Positions 1 to 6,923 of a DNA stretch of 26,154 nucleotides are shown one piece after another (position 1 is the stretch's first letter; each line of letters begins with the position of its first letter). The DNA is from CAIZGX01 sp044371675 (GTDB lineage Bacteria > Bacteroidota > Bacteroidia > Flavobacteriales_D > Sanyastnellaceae). A program made the position numbers and the translations under genes. The stretch covers positions 1 through 26,154 of the forward strand of contig JBILTF010000027.1 in assembly GCA_044371675.1 (NCBI GenBank), read 5' to 3'. The notes beneath the pieces were generated by a model. It did no database searches. It saw nothing but the letters and a program-made list of their open reading frames with translations, and was not told the DNA's origin.

Positions 1-143
1 ATCCAGTTAGTTGGAAGTTGTCCTAAGTGATTTCCCAGCGCCAACGCTTGAAGGTTCCCGCGTTCTGTGAGCGGTCTGAAGCTGTCGGGCTGTCCGTAAA
101 GGTCTTCCGCTTCGGCGTGACGAATAATGTAAAGTGTCTTCAT
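1..143 (-). CDS. Histidine phosphatase family protein, SixA-like (partial, N-terminus only)
   Basis: The minus strand opens with ATG at 143 and runs off the left edge of the window, giving about 47 residues. The protein begins MKTLYIIRHAEAED. The RHA at residues 8-10 is the signature of the histidine phosphatase (phosphoglycerate mutase-like) superfamily, in which this His becomes phosphorylated. A short N-terminus with no signal peptide, followed by LTERGNLQA, resembles SixA-type phosphohistidine phosphatases. The start codon shares one base with the stop of the methyltransferase gene (TAATG), so the two are probably co-transcribed and translationally coupled. The substrate cannot be told from this fragment. 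Confidence 0.75.
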   Translation of the reverse strand, partial: MKTLYIIRHAEAEDLYGQPDSFRPLTERGNLQALALGNHLGQLPTNW

Positions 144-907
144 TAAACGTTGTACTCTCTTCCTTTAACGTTTAGCACTTTCGTGTATTTCTTCAAGCTA
201 CGAAGAACAATGAAAACGATGAATCCGCTGAACAGAGCGGTGTGCCAAAACGGAGTAAGGATTTCCTTCCAACCGAAATATCCGAAGTGCACGTAGTTCT
301 TCAGTGCGTCTAGCAAAGCGAAGGAAATGAATACAGCGAAGAATCCATTGTATTCGCGTTTCAAAACGTTACGCAACGAGAATTCTACAGGTGCAGATTT
401 CCATGAAGAGAAACGCGGGAAGAAAGGCGGAGTTCTTTCGGTCCATTTGATGTACACGTCTCCGAATTTATTTCGAAGGAAGAATTCTTCCGCGAACATG
501 ATGCGTTCGTAGTATAACCAGAACAGTAGGCAAGAAGTAAGTGTGAACCACCAGTTACCAACGTACATGATGATACCTAGCCACATAAAGAAGTTCCCTA
601 AGTACAGTGGGTGACGAACAATACTGTATATGCCTGTGTGATTCAGCTCGTCTGCAACTTGACCTTCTTTGGTGTTTCTTCCTGAAGTTCCTTTCGGAGT
701 ATATCCTATTGTTAAAACACGAATAAGTTGTCCGAAAAACGAAATGCCTAGGCACGTCCAAGCCCACGTTTTATCGAACAACGGATTGTCTGTATCCATT
801 TCAAACCAGATAACTGAAGCTGCTAAAACATACAATACCAGCGGAAGAAAGCTGCGCCAACGAAATAGCCAGTTCCCACTTTTGTTCATCTCTTCAATAA
901 GCGCCAT
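143..907 (-). CDS. ICMT/PEMT-fold membrane methyltransferase, LmtA-like (lipid A 1-phosphate methyltransferase family)
   Basis: A 254-residue integral membrane protein with about five hydrophobic segments (roughly residues 20-35, 50-68, 105-135, 187-205 and 222-238). Residues 92-105 (GIYSIVRHPLYLGN) are the S-adenosylmethionine-binding signature of the isoprenylcysteine methyltransferase/PEMT fold. Residues 139-160, with AEEFF, FGD and Y..W, match the conserved C-terminal part of that fold. The start MALIEE..., the GNWLFRWRS stretch and YTPKGTSGRNT resemble, from memory, the family named after Leptospira LmtA, which methylates the lipid A 1-phosphate. That would place it in the inner membrane, acting on lipopolysaccharide. 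The lipid A substrate is inferred from family resemblance, and another membrane substrate is possible. A weak -7-like box lies just upstream at 925-932. Confidence 0.7.
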   Translation of the reverse strand: MALIEEMNKSGNWLFRWRSFLPLVLYVLAASVIWFEMDTDNPLFDKTWAWTCLGISFFGQLIRVLTIGYTPKGTSGRNTKEGQVADELNHTGIYSIVRHPLYLGNFFMWLGIIMYVGNWWFTLTSCLLFWLYYERIMFAEEFFLRNKFGDVYIKWTERTPPFFPRFSSWKSAPVEFSLRNVLKREYNGFFAVFISFALLDALKNYVHFGYFGWKEILTPFWHTALFSGFIVFIVLRSLKKYTKVLNVKGREYNV

Positions 908-924
908 AGTAGAATTTTATGTCG

Positions 925-932
925 CGAAAGTA
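925..932 (-). promoter_or_regulatory. Possible -7 box upstream of the LmtA-like gene
   Basis: On the minus strand the sequence reads TACTTTCG, one base away from the Bacteroidota -7 consensus TAnnTTTG. It sits 18 bases upstream of the ATG at 907, in the 42-base gap after the SDR gene. No clear -33 box is visible. The gene may therefore have its own promoter as well as read-through from folE. Confidence 0.35.
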
Positions 933-949
933 CGAACACCAGGCTTATC

Positions 950-1630
950 TCACAGCATTTTCAACGAACCCATCCCTCCATCCAATCCAATCACCTGTCC
1001 CGTCATCCAACTGCTTTTGTTGCTTAGTAGGAAGGTAATAGCTTCAGCTAAATCGTTCGGTTGACCTATTCTGCCTAGCGGATGGCGCTTGTTAGAGGCT
1101 TCGAGTTTTTCGAGAGTGTTGATGAATTTGTCGGCCAATTGCGTTTGTGTAAGCGACGGGGCAACGACGTTCACGCGAATCTTCGGAGCGAGCTCAGCTG
1201 CTAAGCTTTTGCCCAATCCTTCCAAGGCGCCTTTCGCCATAGCCACACTCGCGTGAAAGGGCATGCCCAATTTCACAGCAACGGTGCTGATGAATACGAT
1301 AGAGGCCGACTCTGATTTTTTCAAATAAGGAAGTGCCAACTGCGTCGCCTTCAGCGCGCCATAGGCATTAATGTTCATGTCGGAAAGAAACACTTCGTGA
1401 GAAATGCGGTGGGCCGGAAGTAAGTTTATACTGCCCGGACAATACACCAATCCGTCTAAAACCAATCCTTCCGGAAGATTAAGTGAATCGTCTTCAATAT
1501 TCCAAACCAAACTGTTCACATGGGAAGAGGCTTCGCGTGAAGTGAAATAAACTGTATGTCCTTGCGCTTCGAGCAATTCTACTGTCGCAGCGCCAATGCC
1601 CTTCGAACCACCAATAACTAGATAATTCAT
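950..1630 (-). CDS. Short-chain dehydrogenase/reductase family protein with atypical active site
   Basis: A 226-residue Rossmann-fold protein. GGSKGIG at residues 7-13 is the nucleotide-binding glycine motif. YCPG at 63-66 replaces the usual NNAG. IVFISTVAV holds the expected catalytic Ser (S115). The SDR lysine is K133 in HASVAMAKGALEG, but the tyrosine four residues before it is absent: V129 occupies that site. The position matching the FabI-type Tyr (seven before Lys) is H126. APSLTQTQ near 158-165 and IGLDGGMG near 214-221 are typical of classical SDRs. The start overlaps the folE stop as TAATG, so it is translated with folE and may act in pterin or folate metabolism. That link is inference. 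It could also be a non-catalytic or differently catalytic SDR. Confidence 0.85.
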   Translation of the reverse strand: MNYLVIGGSKGIGAATVELLEAQGHTVYFTSREASSHVNSLVWNIEDDSLNLPEGLVLDGLVYCPGSINLLPAHRISHEVFLSDMNINAYGALKATQLALPYLKKSESASIVFISTVAVKLGMPFHASVAMAKGALEGLGKSLAAELAPKIRVNVVAPSLTQTQLADKFINTLEKLEASNKRHPLGRIGQPNDLAEAITFLLSNKSSWMTGQVIGLDGGMGSLKML

Positions 1631-2310
1631 TACTTGTCGAGGTTAACGTATTTCAAAAATTCGTTGCGGGTAGCTTCGTTGTTGAAAGCGCCCGAATAGG
1701 ATGATGTAACTGTTGCGCTGTTGAAGTCCTGCACGCCGCGACTGCTCACGCACAAGTGAACAGCATCTATAAGCACTGCCACATCTTCGGTTTCCATCAC
1801 ACGCTTTAGTTCTTCAGCAATCTGAATGGAGAGGCGCTCTTGCACTTGCGGACGCTTGGCAAAGAATTGCACAATGCGATTCAATTTCGAAAGTCCAATT
1901 ACTTTTCCGTTTGAAATGTAAGCCACATGTGCTTTTCCAATGATGGGGACGAAATGGTGCTCGCAATTCGAATAGAAGGTAATGTTACGCTCCACCAACA
2001 TTTCTTTGTATTGGTATTTGTTTTCGAAAAGTTTTACCGCTGGTTTGTTTGCCGGATTCAATCCCGAGAAAATTTCTTTGATGTACATTTTCGCCACGCG
2101 ATGTGGGGTTCCTTGAAGTGAATCGTCTGTAAGATCCATACCCATGATATTCATGATGTCTCTGAACTTCTCTTCAATCTGCACAATTTTCTCTTCATCA
2201 CTGAGCAAGAAAGCGTCTTCCCTCATAGGAGTCTCAATCGTGGTCATCACGTGTTGATCTCCCATTTCGTCTATTTGTATCGCAATCAGCTCTTTTTCCG
2301 TGTGTATCAT
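1630..2310 (-). CDS. folE: GTP cyclohydrolase I
   Basis: Converts GTP to 7,8-dihydroneopterin triphosphate, the first step of folate and pterin synthesis, in the cytoplasm. The protein has 226 residues, close to the usual bacterial length. The zinc and catalytic residues are present: C116 and H119 in CEHHF (116-120) with H118 between them, then H185 and C187 in HLC, matching the E. coli Cys110/His112/His113/His179/Cys181 pattern. Other family motifs are GTPHRVAKMY near 67-76 and GKAHVAYIS near 125-133. The first 35 or so residues are a variable extension, so a start at one of the internal methionines cannot be excluded. The gene is divergent from the amino acid permease and leads the folE-SDR pair, with a one-base stop/start overlap. 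Confidence 0.95.
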   Translation of the reverse strand: MIHTEKELIAIQIDEMGDQHVMTTIETPMREDAFLLSDEEKIVQIEEKFRDIMNIMGMDLTDDSLQGTPHRVAKMYIKEIFSGLNPANKPAVKLFENKYQYKEMLVERNITFYSNCEHHFVPIIGKAHVAYISNGKVIGLSKLNRIVQFFAKRPQVQERLSIQIAEELKRVMETEDVAVLIDAVHLCVSSRGVQDFNSATVTSSYSGAFNNEATRNEFLKYVNLDK

Positions 2311-2363
2311 TTTTTTCTATTGTAAAGTTTAAACCACTTAAACTGAACTTTGTTCGAATCCAT

Positions 2364-2371
2364 TATATTTG
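2364..2371 (+). promoter_or_regulatory. -7 box of the amino acid permease promoter
   Basis: TATATTTG matches the Bacteroidota -7 consensus TAnnTTTG and lies 22 bases upstream of the ATG at 2394. That predicts a leader of about 19 nt. A TTTG at 2349-2352 is only 11 bases upstream, too close for the usual 19-20, so no good -33 box is seen. Confidence 0.55.
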
Positions 2372-2393
2372 TGGAATACCTAAACCTAGTATT

Positions 2394-3974
2394 ATGTCAC
2401 TTTGGAGGAAAAAAGATTTAGCCGCGATGCTCGCAGATGCAGAAGGCGGAGAGAAATCGTTGAAGAGAACGTTGGGCGCCTTTCAGTTGGTTGCTCTTGG
2501 AGTGGGCGCCATTATTGGTGCTGGATTGTTTGTTAGAACTGCTGCTGCTGCCGCAGAAGCTTCTGGAAATGGTGTAACCCTTTCCTTTATTGTTGCTGCA
2601 ATTGGATGTGCGTTCGCAGGCCTATGCTACGCAGAATTCGCAGCAATGATTCCTATTTCAGGAAGTGCTTACGCTTACTCATTCGTTACCATGGGTGAGT
2701 TGGTTGCTTGGATTATCGGATGGGCGTTGGTTATGGAATACGCACTGGGCGCGGCTACCGTGTCTATTGCATGGAGCGAATACTTGAATAATCTCTTTGG
2801 AGGAACCATACCTTACGAATGGTGTCATTCGCCGTTTGAAAGTATTCAGTACTTAACGGGAGAAGCTATGAATCAAGCAACTGCCTTGATTCCTGATTTG
2901 TCTAAGTCGGTTCACCACGGTAAACTTATTTTATCTGGAGAGATGTTAGAGAAACTTCCTTCGTTGCAAGGAGCTGTTCAAACTTCTTCAGGAATTATCA
3001 ATGCTCCGGCTTTGATTATCCTTTTCATGCTGACTTTACTTCTTATTAAAGGAACCAAAGAATCTGCTTTCGTTAACGCAATTATCGTTTTCTTGAAAGT
3101 GGCTATTGTATTGGTGTTCATTGTTATCGGATGGCAGTTCATTAACCCAGATCACTATTCACCTTACTTAATCCCAGAAGGGGTGAAAGGACACGAAGGA
3201 TTCTTCGATTGGGGATGGGGCGGTGTTTTAGGTGGAGCAGGAATTGTATTCTTCGCCTTCATCGGATTCGATGCCGTTTCTACAGCAGCGCAAGAAGCGA
3301 AAAATCCAAAACGCGATATGCCTATCGGAATCTTAGGTTCGTTGGTGGTGTGTACCATCTTGTACATTTTGTTCGGACACGTGCTGACAGGTGTTGCACC
3401 TTGGTCTGACTTCGGTGATCCTGCTTTAGGAAAAGAAGCATCGGTAACGTACACGATTTCCACCTACATGAAAGGATACGAATGGTTGGGAACAACAGTG
3501 AATGTGGCTATCCTAGCGGGATTCTCGAGTGTGATCTTAGTTATGTTAATGGGACAAAGCCGTGTGTTCTACTCTATGAGTAACGACGGATTATTGCCGA
3601 AGGCATTCGGAGAATTGCACCCGCGTTTCAACACCCCATACAAAGCCAACTGGATTCTATTCGTATTCGTCGGATTGTTCGCAGCGTTTGTACCGGGCAG
3701 TGTAGCTGGTGATTTAACTTCATTCGGAACGCTATTCGCTTTCATTCTTGTTAGCGCCGGTGTTTGGATCATGCGCGTGAAGAACCCTGAATTTGTTCGT
3801 CCATTCAAAACTCCATTGGTTCCGTTGGTTCCAATACTTGGTATTTTAGTTTGTGGCGCCATGATAGCTTCTTTAGATGAGCAAACATTGAAGGTTGCAG
3901 CTATTTGGATGGCAGTTGGATTGTTGATCTACTTCGGTTATTCAAGAAAGAACTCGCACCTTCATAAAAAGTAA
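2394..3974 (+). CDS. APC-superfamily amino acid permease (cationic amino acid transporter-like)
   Basis: A 526-residue inner-membrane transporter with at least 12 hydrophobic segments. The first transmembrane helix carries GVGAIIGAGLF (residues 36-46), the unwound substrate-binding motif of APC transporters. Residues 291-305 (GFDAVSTAAQEAKNP) are the TM6 region typical of the YfnA/CAT branch. A hydrophilic stretch of about 70 residues at 130-200 separates two helices and is longer than in minimal family members. The family imports amino acids by proton or exchange coupling; the substrate here is not readable from sequence. The gene is a single transcription unit with its own -7 box upstream and two hairpin terminators downstream. 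Confidence 0.88.
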   Translation: MSLWRKKDLAAMLADAEGGEKSLKRTLGAFQLVALGVGAIIGAGLFVRTAAAAAEASGNGVTLSFIVAAIGCAFAGLCYAEFAAMIPISGSAYAYSFVTMGELVAWIIGWALVMEYALGAATVSIAWSEYLNNLFGGTIPYEWCHSPFESIQYLTGEAMNQATALIPDLSKSVHHGKLILSGEMLEKLPSLQGAVQTSSGIINAPALIILFMLTLLLIKGTKESAFVNAIIVFLKVAIVLVFIVIGWQFINPDHYSPYLIPEGVKGHEGFFDWGWGGVLGGAGIVFFAFIGFDAVSTAAQEAKNPKRDMPIGILGSLVVCTILYILFGHVLTGVAPWSDFGDPALGKEASVTYTISTYMKGYEWLGTTVNVAILAGFSSVILVMLMGQSRVFYSMSNDGLLPKAFGELHPRFNTPYKANWILFVFVGLFAAFVPGSVAGDLTSFGTLFAFILVSAGVWIMRVKNPEFVRPFKTPLVPLVPILGILVCGAMIASLDEQTLKVAAIWMAVGLLIYFGYSRKNSHLHKK

Positions 3975-3995
3975 TGAAGGACATGTGTTGAATTG

Positions 3996-4023
3996 AAAAG
4001 AGCAGCTTCGGCTGTTCTTTTTA
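3996..4023 (+). terminator. Rho-independent terminator after the permease (UUCG loop)
   Basis: An 11-bp stem, aaaagagcagc (3996-4006) with gctgttctttt (4011-4021), closes on a TTCG tetraloop with one G-T wobble. The U-rich right arm acts as the T-tract. Confidence 0.8.
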
Positions 4024-4041
4024 TTTCCCAAAGTATTGAGC

Positions 4042-4077
4042 ATTAAAAAGCCCGGAACGTTTTCCGGGCTTTTTAAT
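4042..4077. terminator. Perfect 16-bp hairpin terminator, bidirectional
   Basis: The arms attaaaaagcccggaa (4042-4057) and its exact complement (4062-4077) flank a 4-base loop. The A-run on one side and the T-run on the other let it terminate the plus-strand permease transcript and the minus-strand secreted-protein transcript that arrives from the right. Confidence 0.88.
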
Positions 4078-4177
4078 ACCTTAACCTAAACCTTAACTAA
4101 AACTTATAACGAAAGAATATCGTTATGGTATTAATAACGCTTGAGATTCAAAAAGGTTTCAATTATTATAAAAAAAA

Positions 4178-5437
4178 TTATGTCTTCTGCTTTTCCCGCT
4201 TCGCAGCTGGGAAAAGAATGTTGTTCAAGATTAGTCTGTAGCCCGGAGAATTCGGGTGCAATGAAAGGTCTGTTGGTGGATCTCCAACGCGGTGCTGGTA
4301 GTCTTCCGGATCGTGACCACCGTAGTAAGTCCATTGTCCTTGTCCCATTTCGCCGTGAACGTATTTCGCGCAATTGATGTTCTTCGATTCACCCATAACG
4401 GTGACTTCACTTTTTAAATAACCTTCACGGAAAGAAGTCGTCTGTCCCATGAAACCATGAATCACTTGCGTGTGGTTTTGAGTCAATATTGTTGGAATAA
4501 TATCCCACTTCGCCGAAAAGTCGAAGAGCGTGAAGAAGTCGTTTTCCTCTTTTACCTTCAAATGATCTTCAGTCCCATCTATATTCGAAAACTCATAGAC
4601 CATCGGGTCTTTAATGATGTTGTAATTCTGGAATGCAAATCCCTGCGCGAAGTCCAATTTCTTCTGAGCATTCGCATCACTCGGGTCACCGTCGAACACA
4701 CTTTCCACCATATCTGTTCCTTGCGCGGAAAGCGCAATGTCGTAGGAGTCGGTTCCGCTGCACATCGTAAACAGAAACCCTCCTCCTAAAACGAAGTTCT
4801 TAATGTTCACTGCCACGGTACGCTTCATTTCAGACACTTTGTTGAATCCCAATTTCGCTGCGGTGGCCTCTTGATTTCGTACTTCGTCTCTATACCAGGG
4901 CGCCGCTTTATAGGCACCGTAGAACTTGCCGTACTGTCCCGTGAAATCTTCGTGGTGTAGGTGAAGCCAATCGTATTCAGGAAGTTTTCCAGTTATAATT
5001 TCTTCATCATAAATACTCGTGTAAGGAATTTCCGCATAGGTAAGAACCAAGGTTACAGCATCGTCCCAAGGCTGCTTGCCTTGCGGCGTATAAACTGCAA
5101 TCTTCGGAGCGACTTCCAATTTAACCTTTTCCATATTTACTTCAGGGTCGGCAATCTCTTGATAAATGGCTTGAACTTGCGCATCTGCAATGACTTGAAA
5201 ACTCACGCCACGCTCGGTGCATTTGCGCTGAATAGTCGGGATGTTCTCCATTAAAAAGCTTCCGCCACGGTAATTCAATAACCATTCAATGGGGAGTTTC
5301 TGCTCTAAAACCCAGTAGGCAATGCCGTAAGACTTAATGTGGTTCTGCTGTGACTCGTCCATGGGAATAAGCAACATGCCTGCAAAGGAGGTGTTTCCCA
5401 AAAGGGCCAAAGCCAAAATGACAATTAATTTGCGCAT
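4178..5437 (-). CDS. Secreted protein of unknown function, from a family sometimes labelled 'asparagine synthetase B' in Bacteroidota
   Basis: A 419-residue protein with a clear signal peptide (MRKLIVILALALLGNTSFA, cleavage near residue 19-20), so it is probably periplasmic or secreted. LLIPMDESQQNHIKSYGIAY follows directly and looks conserved, as do LLNYRGGSF near 53-61 and a central GGGFLFTMCSGTDSYD stretch that resembles a glutamine-amidotransferase-like fold with a Cys. I recall relatives carrying the name asparagine synthetase B. The cytosolic AsnB would need an N-terminal Cys and a synthetase domain with an ATP-binding SGGxDS loop, and neither is visible, so the name looks like a legacy transfer. 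The gene stands alone, transcribed away from the transaldolase gene. Its promoter box lies so close to the ATG that the mRNA is predicted to be leaderless. Confidence 0.75.
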   Translation of the reverse strand: MRKLIVILALALLGNTSFAGMLLIPMDESQQNHIKSYGIAYWVLEQKLPIEWLLNYRGGSFLMENIPTIQRKCTERGVSFQVIADAQVQAIYQEIADPEVNMEKVKLEVAPKIAVYTPQGKQPWDDAVTLVLTYAEIPYTSIYDEEIITGKLPEYDWLHLHHEDFTGQYGKFYGAYKAAPWYRDEVRNQEATAAKLGFNKVSEMKRTVAVNIKNFVLGGGFLFTMCSGTDSYDIALSAQGTDMVESVFDGDPSDANAQKKLDFAQGFAFQNYNIIKDPMVYEFSNIDGTEDHLKVKEENDFFTLFDFSAKWDIIPTILTQNHTQVIHGFMGQTTSFREGYLKSEVTVMGESKNINCAKYVHGEMGQGQWTYYGGHDPEDYQHRVGDPPTDLSLHPNSPGYRLILNNILFPAAKREKQKT

Positions 5438-5441
5438 GGTT

Positions 5442-5471
5442 CAAAGATACTCATGACGAAGAACAACGCAA
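5442..5471 (-). promoter_or_regulatory. Promoter of the secreted-protein gene, implying a leaderless mRNA
   Basis: On the minus strand TTG (5471-5469), 19 bases, then TATCTTTG (5449-5442) matches the Bacteroidota -33/-7 pattern. The ATG begins at 5437, five bases past the box, so the transcript start falls at or within about one base of the start codon. Confidence 0.7.
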
Positions 5472-5510
5472 GGCCTAAAAAATTGTGTGTGCTTTTGGTT
5501 GAAAAGTCGG

Positions 5511-5542
5511 TTTGACCTTCCTCATTCAAATGGCTAACTTTG
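5511..5542 (+). promoter_or_regulatory. Promoter of the transaldolase/FSA gene
   Basis: TTTG (5511-5514), 20 bases, then TAACTTTG (5535-5542) is an excellent match to the Bacteroidota primary sigma consensus. The predicted start lies near 5546, giving a leader of about 15 nt before the ATG at 5561. Confidence 0.8.
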
Positions 5543-5560
5543 CAAAAAAATAACCACACC

Positions 5561-6226
5561 ATGAAATTTTTCATCGACACAGCGAATCTTGATCAAATTA
5601 GAGAAGCACAAGACCTTGGCGTTCTTGACGGAGTTACAACAAATCCTAGCTTAATGGCAAAGGAAGGTATCTCTGGAACAGACCGCGTTATGAAGCACTA
5701 TGTTGACATTTGTGAAATTGTTGGAGACGGCGATGTAAGTGCTGAAGTCATTGCTACTGACTTCGACGGTATGGTGAAAGAAGGAGAAGAATTGGCTGCA
5801 TTGCACGAGAATATCGTGGTGAAAGTTCCAATGACCAAAGACGGTGTAAAGGCGATTCGCTATTTCACAGACAAAGGAATCCGTACGAACTGTACGTTGA
5901 TTTTCTCTGCCGGACAAGCTCTTCTTGCTGCCAAAGCAGGAGCGTCATATGTTAGTCCTTTCGTTGGACGTTTAGACGATATTTCTACAGACGGTATTGA
6001 TTTGATTGAACAAATCAGAACCATCTTTGATAACTACGGATTCGATACGGAAATCCTTGCAGCTTCTGTTCGTCACCCAATGCATGTCATTGCTTGCGCA
6101 GAAATTGGAGCAGATGTTATGACCGGTCCTTTAAGCGTGATCTTGCAATTGTTGAAGCACCCGTTAACAGATATTGGATTGGCGCAATTCCTTGCCGATC
6201 ACAAGAAAGCTGCTGAAGCGAAGTAA
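5561..6226 (+). CDS. Transaldolase / fructose-6-phosphate aldolase family (small TalC/FSA type)
   Basis: A 221-residue cytoplasmic TIM-barrel class I aldolase that moves or releases dihydroxyacetone units in the non-oxidative pentose phosphate pathway. The start MKFFIDTANL carries the conserved Asp (D6). TTNPS at 26-30 and the Schiff-base lysine K88 in VVKVPMT fit the family, as do NCTLIFSAGQA and SPFVGRLDD. The length matches the small 215-220 residue subfamily rather than classical 310-residue transaldolases. I chose the ATG at 5561 over an upstream in-frame TTG at 5540 because the -7 box covers the TTG and the family starts at MKFF. Transaldolase versus FSA activity cannot be decided from the sequence. 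A YciO-type gene follows after two bases. Confidence 0.92.
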   Translation: MKFFIDTANLDQIREAQDLGVLDGVTTNPSLMAKEGISGTDRVMKHYVDICEIVGDGDVSAEVIATDFDGMVKEGEELAALHENIVVKVPMTKDGVKAIRYFTDKGIRTNCTLIFSAGQALLAAKAGASYVSPFVGRLDDISTDGIDLIEQIRTIFDNYGFDTEILAASVRHPMHVIACAEIGADVMTGPLSVILQLLKHPLTDIGLAQFLADHKKAAEAK

Positions 6227-6228
6227 TT

Positions 6229-6828
6229 TTGATAGCTAGTTCAGACAACAACGCAGATTATACTGCGGCACAAATTATTCGCAAGCAAGGGATTTGTATT
6301 CTTCCCACAGATACAGTATATGCTTTCGCTTGTGCGTTGTCAGACAAAAAAGCAATAGAGAAAATGGCTCAATTGAAAGGCGTGCGTTTAGATAACGCGC
6401 GCTTTTCTATTGTTTGCAACGACCTGTCGCATTTAGCCACATTCACAAAACCCATTTCAACACCGTATTATCGCGCATTGAAAAGGCATACCCCTGGCAT
6501 GTTTACTTTTTTGTTGGAAGCAAGTAGCCTTGTTCCCAAACTTTTTACTTCACGCAGAACTACCATTGGTCTTCGTGTTCCCGATCACGATTTTCTTCAA
6601 CGAGTGCTCACGCACTTGGGTGAACCCATCGTAGTTTCTTCGGTCCATCGGAAAGAAAATACAGCAGAATATCCTGTGGAAGCCATTGACTTGGAAGAAG
6701 ATTGGTCAAATGACGTTGCTGAAATTTTCTTTGAAGACACTTCAAAAATGTTACTCTCTACGGTCGTAGATTTTTCTGGTTTGAATCCGGTCGTGGTTCG
6801 CCAGGGGGCAGGGGAGTGGAATCCCTGA
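6229..6828 (+). CDS. YciO-type protein of the Sua5/YrdC/YciO family
   Basis: A 199-residue cytoplasmic protein with the Sua5/YrdC fold. The related Sua5/TsaC enzymes make threonylcarbamoyl-AMP for t6A modification of tRNA. The substrate-pocket strand ILPTDTVYAFACAL (residues 24-37) is clear, as are HTPGMFTFLL, TTIGLRVPD and the C-terminal VVRQGAGEW. These resemble E. coli YciO (NTPGNYTFIL, KTIGMRVPS, VVVREGVGD) more than TsaC/YrdC, so it may not be the main t6A enzyme. There is no ATG before residue 47; the start must be the TTG at 6229, two bases after the transaldolase stop. The pair probably forms an operon with translational coupling. No terminator is visible after it. Confidence 0.85.
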   Translation: MIASSDNNADYTAAQIIRKQGICILPTDTVYAFACALSDKKAIEKMAQLKGVRLDNARFSIVCNDLSHLATFTKPISTPYYRALKRHTPGMFTFLLEASSLVPKLFTSRRTTIGLRVPDHDFLQRVLTHLGEPIVVSSVHRKENTAEYPVEAIDLEEDWSNDVAEIFFEDTSKMLLSTVVDFSGLNPVVVRQGAGEWNP

Positions 6829-6923
6829 GCAATATCCATAAACAATTACTCGTTCGCAAGTTTCAGAATTAGCCCATTCTCACGAAGGTGGTCTTGGTAA
6901 TTTCACATTGACAAATTGTGACT

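Noticed and set aside
2349..2371. TTTG at 2349 as the -33 box of the permease promoter
   Set aside because: Only 11 bases separate it from the -7 box, against 19-20 at the well-formed promoters in this window.
3164..3463. Open frames antisense to the permease and many similar frames inside gyrB, TPR, MMPL and maf genes
   Set aside because: They lie fully within well-recognised genes on the other strand or frame, have unnatural composition and show no promoter or family motif.
5540..5560. TTG start upstream of the transaldolase ATG
   Set aside because: The TTG is part of the -7 box TAACTTTG, so it would not be in the mRNA.
6911..6923. TTGACA-like sequence and GTG before the TPR gene
   Set aside because: The sequence resembles a proteobacterial -35 box by chance; the other promoters here use the Bacteroidota TAnnTTTG pattern, and no proper -10 partner is seen.
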